From the NCBI RefSeq assembly GCF_002197845.1, contig NZ_NIDE01000020.1, positions 171,460 to 235,459 on the forward strand: a stretch of 64,000 nt of DNA, given 5' to 3'. Below, piece after piece: positions 62,722 to 64,000 of this stretch; positions within the stretch are counted from its first letter, which is position 1; each line of letters opens with the position of its first letter. The notes beneath the pieces are model-generated. The model made no database searches and was not told the origin of the DNA. It was given only the letters and a program-made list of their open reading frames with translations. The position numbers and the translations under genes are program-made. This DNA comes from Fimbriiglobus ruber (GTDB lineage: Bacteria; Planctomycetota; Planctomycetia; Gemmatales; Gemmataceae).

Positions 62722-62823
62722 CAGGGCACCTGCGAGGAGTCGAACCTCGTGGACTGGTCTCGGAGGTTTCGGGTCGCTGCCGGCGAGGAGCCCTTGCGGG
62801 TGCTCTACCGACTACCGGGCACG
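62722..62823 (-). other. tRNA-like sequence, no clean cloverleaf
   Basis: On the minus strand CGAGG-TTCGACT-CCTCG is a perfect T-arm and GTAGTCGGTAGAGC looks like a D-arm, but about 53 bases separate them and I cannot form a proper anticodon or acceptor stem. A decayed or interrupted tRNA gene, or a tRNA-derived site, is possible. Confidence 0.35.
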
Positions 62824-62915
62824 CTCCTGTGTATCCAGCCGCCTCGTGCCAATCGCGGGTCGCCACGCTTGCCCCAGGTGTCACCAGTGCCTCGGTCGTC
62901 CCGGCACCCAAACCG

Positions 62916-63113
62916 TCAGTACGGCTCAACCCAAGCGTGCTCGCAAGCGTGACACTTCCAGTCCTCGCCGTCCCACTCGCCCATCAGTTCCGTCTGCCAC
63001 TTCGACCCGCACTCAGGACATCTGACCGCACCGAGGCGGCATGTGAGCCAGAATGCTGACCATAGCCAAACCGGCCCAACGACTAGCCCAACAGCGATGT
63101 AGATGGCGATCAT
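62916..63113 (-). CDS. Single-TM zinc-ribbon protein
   Basis: 65 residues from ATG 63113, ATGA overlap with the gene before. A membrane helix (AIYIAVGLVVGPVWLWSAFW) is followed by VRCPECGSKWQTELMGEWDG and WKCHACEHAWVEPY, one zinc ribbon. The order helix then ribbon places the metal site in the cytoplasm or periplasm; direction unknown. Confidence 0.58.
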   Translation of the reverse strand: MIAIYIAVGLVVGPVWLWSAFWLTCRLGAVRCPECGSKWQTELMGEWDGEDWKCHACEHAWVEPY

Positions 63114-63412
63114 GACACTTCCAAAACGAGCGGTTCGGTTGACACTTCGCGGGCCTTCTGCATCAGCAGTTTGACCAGTCCCATGACGTCGGCCGGCTTC
63201 AGGCCGATAGATCGCACCGGCTTACCGAAGTCGACAACGACGGTGCCCGTCCGCGGGTCGGCGGCAACCGCAAAGGCCAACTGCCCTTCGTCGTGGGCAC
63301 CTAGCCGTCCGGCCGGGTACTCACGCGGCATCTTGCCTTCGGATTGCTTGAAGAACTTGTCGAACAACTTCCGCTGGTCGTCGCCAGCCGGCGTGTGATG
63401 ACTCGTTGACAT
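63110..63412 (-). CDS. Hypothetical 100-aa protein
   Basis: ATG 63412 with AAAGG upstream. KLFDKFFKQSEGKMPREYPA, then QLAFAVAADPRTGTVVVDFG and PADVMGLVKLLMQKAREVST: a small alpha-beta protein. From memory the DFGKPVRSIGL type phrase recurs in phage proteins. Overlaps the zinc-ribbon gene. Confidence 0.5.
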   Translation of the reverse strand: MSTSHHTPAGDDQRKLFDKFFKQSEGKMPREYPAGRLGAHDEGQLAFAVAADPRTGTVVVDFGKPVRSIGLKPADVMGLVKLLMQKAREVSTEPLVLEVS

Positions 63413-63559
63413 ACATCGCACCTTTCAAATTGTGTTTGACGGCCGGGAGCAACCCCGCTTATTCCCGACTCCGCACCGGTAGTCGCGGACTCCACACCAG
63501 GCCCGCGGTAACGGTCAGGGTGCGGAGGTGAGCAGTCGCCCCCGGGCCGTCGTGTAAGG

Positions 63560-64000
63560 TCAGTGGCCGTCAAATAGTAACCCGGCATACATCGCTCGCC
63601 GGTCACACCCATTACACAGCATTCCCGTCTTGGCCAACACGACGCCATTCGGCTCGGATGGCGGCCGTGTGCCCCAGACCGCGTGCGTGCCACACTCTTT
63701 CGCGATCACCGTCAGCCGGTCTATTTCTTCGGCCACGTCTGGAGCGTATCGGCGAATCCTGTCTATCTCCCCAGGAACGGCGAACGCACCACAGAAGCAT
63801 TCCCCCGACATGCCCATCGTTGCCTTCAGTTGGTTCCGGGGCAGGTCGTGCTCATCCATGTAGATCCGCTGTTCTTCGTCAGTCCAGTCGAAACACGGAG
63901 CCGTCCAAACTCGGTGTTTATTGGTCGTCTTGCCTGACTTCTTGCTCATCTCACCGATCTTGATTGGCTCCGTTGATCCCATGCGGCGTGCGCTCTCCTC
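63560..64000 (-). CDS. PAPS-reductase-like protein, 5' end outside the window
   Basis: The frame is open through the right edge (at least 146 codons); ATG 63982 is internal, since EESARRM precedes it, part of the GxRxxESARR motif. HRVWTAPCFDWTDEEQRIYM and then SGECFCGAFAVPGEIDRIRR follow the C-terminal layout of phage PAPS/APS reductase or DndC-like ATP pyrophosphatases, with the extra Cys that bind a cluster. Such genes are frequent in phages and may serve sulfur or DNA-modification chemistry. The nucleotide-binding SGGKDS part is not in the window. Confidence 0.68.
   Translation of the reverse strand, partial: EESARRMGSTEPIKIGEMSKKSGKTTNKHRVWTAPCFDWTDEEQRIYMDEHDLPRNQLKATMGMSGECFCGAFAVPGEIDRIRRYAPDVAEEIDRLTVIAKECGTHAVWGTRPPSEPNGVVLAKTGMLCNGCDRRAMYAGLLFDGH

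Overview
The window reads as part of a large tailed-phage (siphovirus-like) genome or prophage of a planctomycete, most likely a member of the Gemmataceae. The host guess rests on three copies of the DDLPRLVxADWxxExG domain (TIGR02996), which is known mainly from Gemmata relatives, on high GC, on many small CxxC proteins of a style seen in that group, and on frequent weak or absent Shine-Dalgarno sites. No integrase, attachment site, endolysin or host flank was recognised. Both edges cut genes: a glycosyltransferase on the left and a PAPS-reductase-like protein on the right.

Most genes lie on the minus strand, so the map reads from right to left. From 64.0 to 58 kb: a PAPS-reductase-like enzyme, small DNA-binding proteins, a repressor with tandem operators, a primase-polymerase, a RepA-type helicase and a DUF669-like single-strand-DNA-binding candidate. 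From 58.5 to 49 kb: a densely overlapping run of small metal-binding proteins, an endonuclease candidate, a DUF5131 remnant, a DUF4406-like protein, a DNA methyltransferase split by a frameshift, dCTP deaminase, ThyX and a phage-encoded sigma-70-family factor. From 49 to 42 kb: AP2-like and zinc proteins, an RHH protein, a TIGR02996 protein and the small and large terminase subunits. From 40.2 to 42.3 kb there is a six-gene plus-strand island that meets the large terminase stop to stop. From 40 to 34.3 kb: accessory genes including a vWA protein and a GroES co-chaperonin. From 34.2 to 9.7 kb is the virion module: a 1241-residue portal fused to a 2H-phosphoesterase domain, an orphan ClpC N-domain protein, an 818-residue virion candidate, protease/scaffold, HK97-type capsid, decoration candidates, head-tail connector, closure and terminator proteins, tail tube, two paralogous tail-chaperone candidates and the tape measure. 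From 9.6 to 2.8 kb: an accessory and lysogeny-switch region (repressor with a 20-bp palindromic operator, antirepressor, two related membrane-protein cassettes). At the left end lies a Thr/Ser- and Cys-rich fibre-like protein followed by the glycosyltransferase.

The most striking feature is regulatory. A ten-base core, TCAGGCAACG, occurs 16 times, each time followed by 7-8 bases and a TANNNT hexamer, on both strands, and always in front of a gene or small operon that interrupts the core phage modules. Two of these promoters belong to a 127-bp block (promoter plus hairpin leader) that is duplicated in inverted orientation, with a shared 3' hairpin module but different membrane-protein cargo. 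This looks like a 'moron' cassette with conserved ends. The phage sigma factor at 49.1-49.8 kb is the natural candidate to read these promoters. A second box, GTTCCC...CATG, precedes eight mostly structural genes that lack an obvious Shine-Dalgarno site. The best candidate for host conflict is the portal-linked 2H phosphoesterase, which carries both HxT motifs and would be delivered with the virion.
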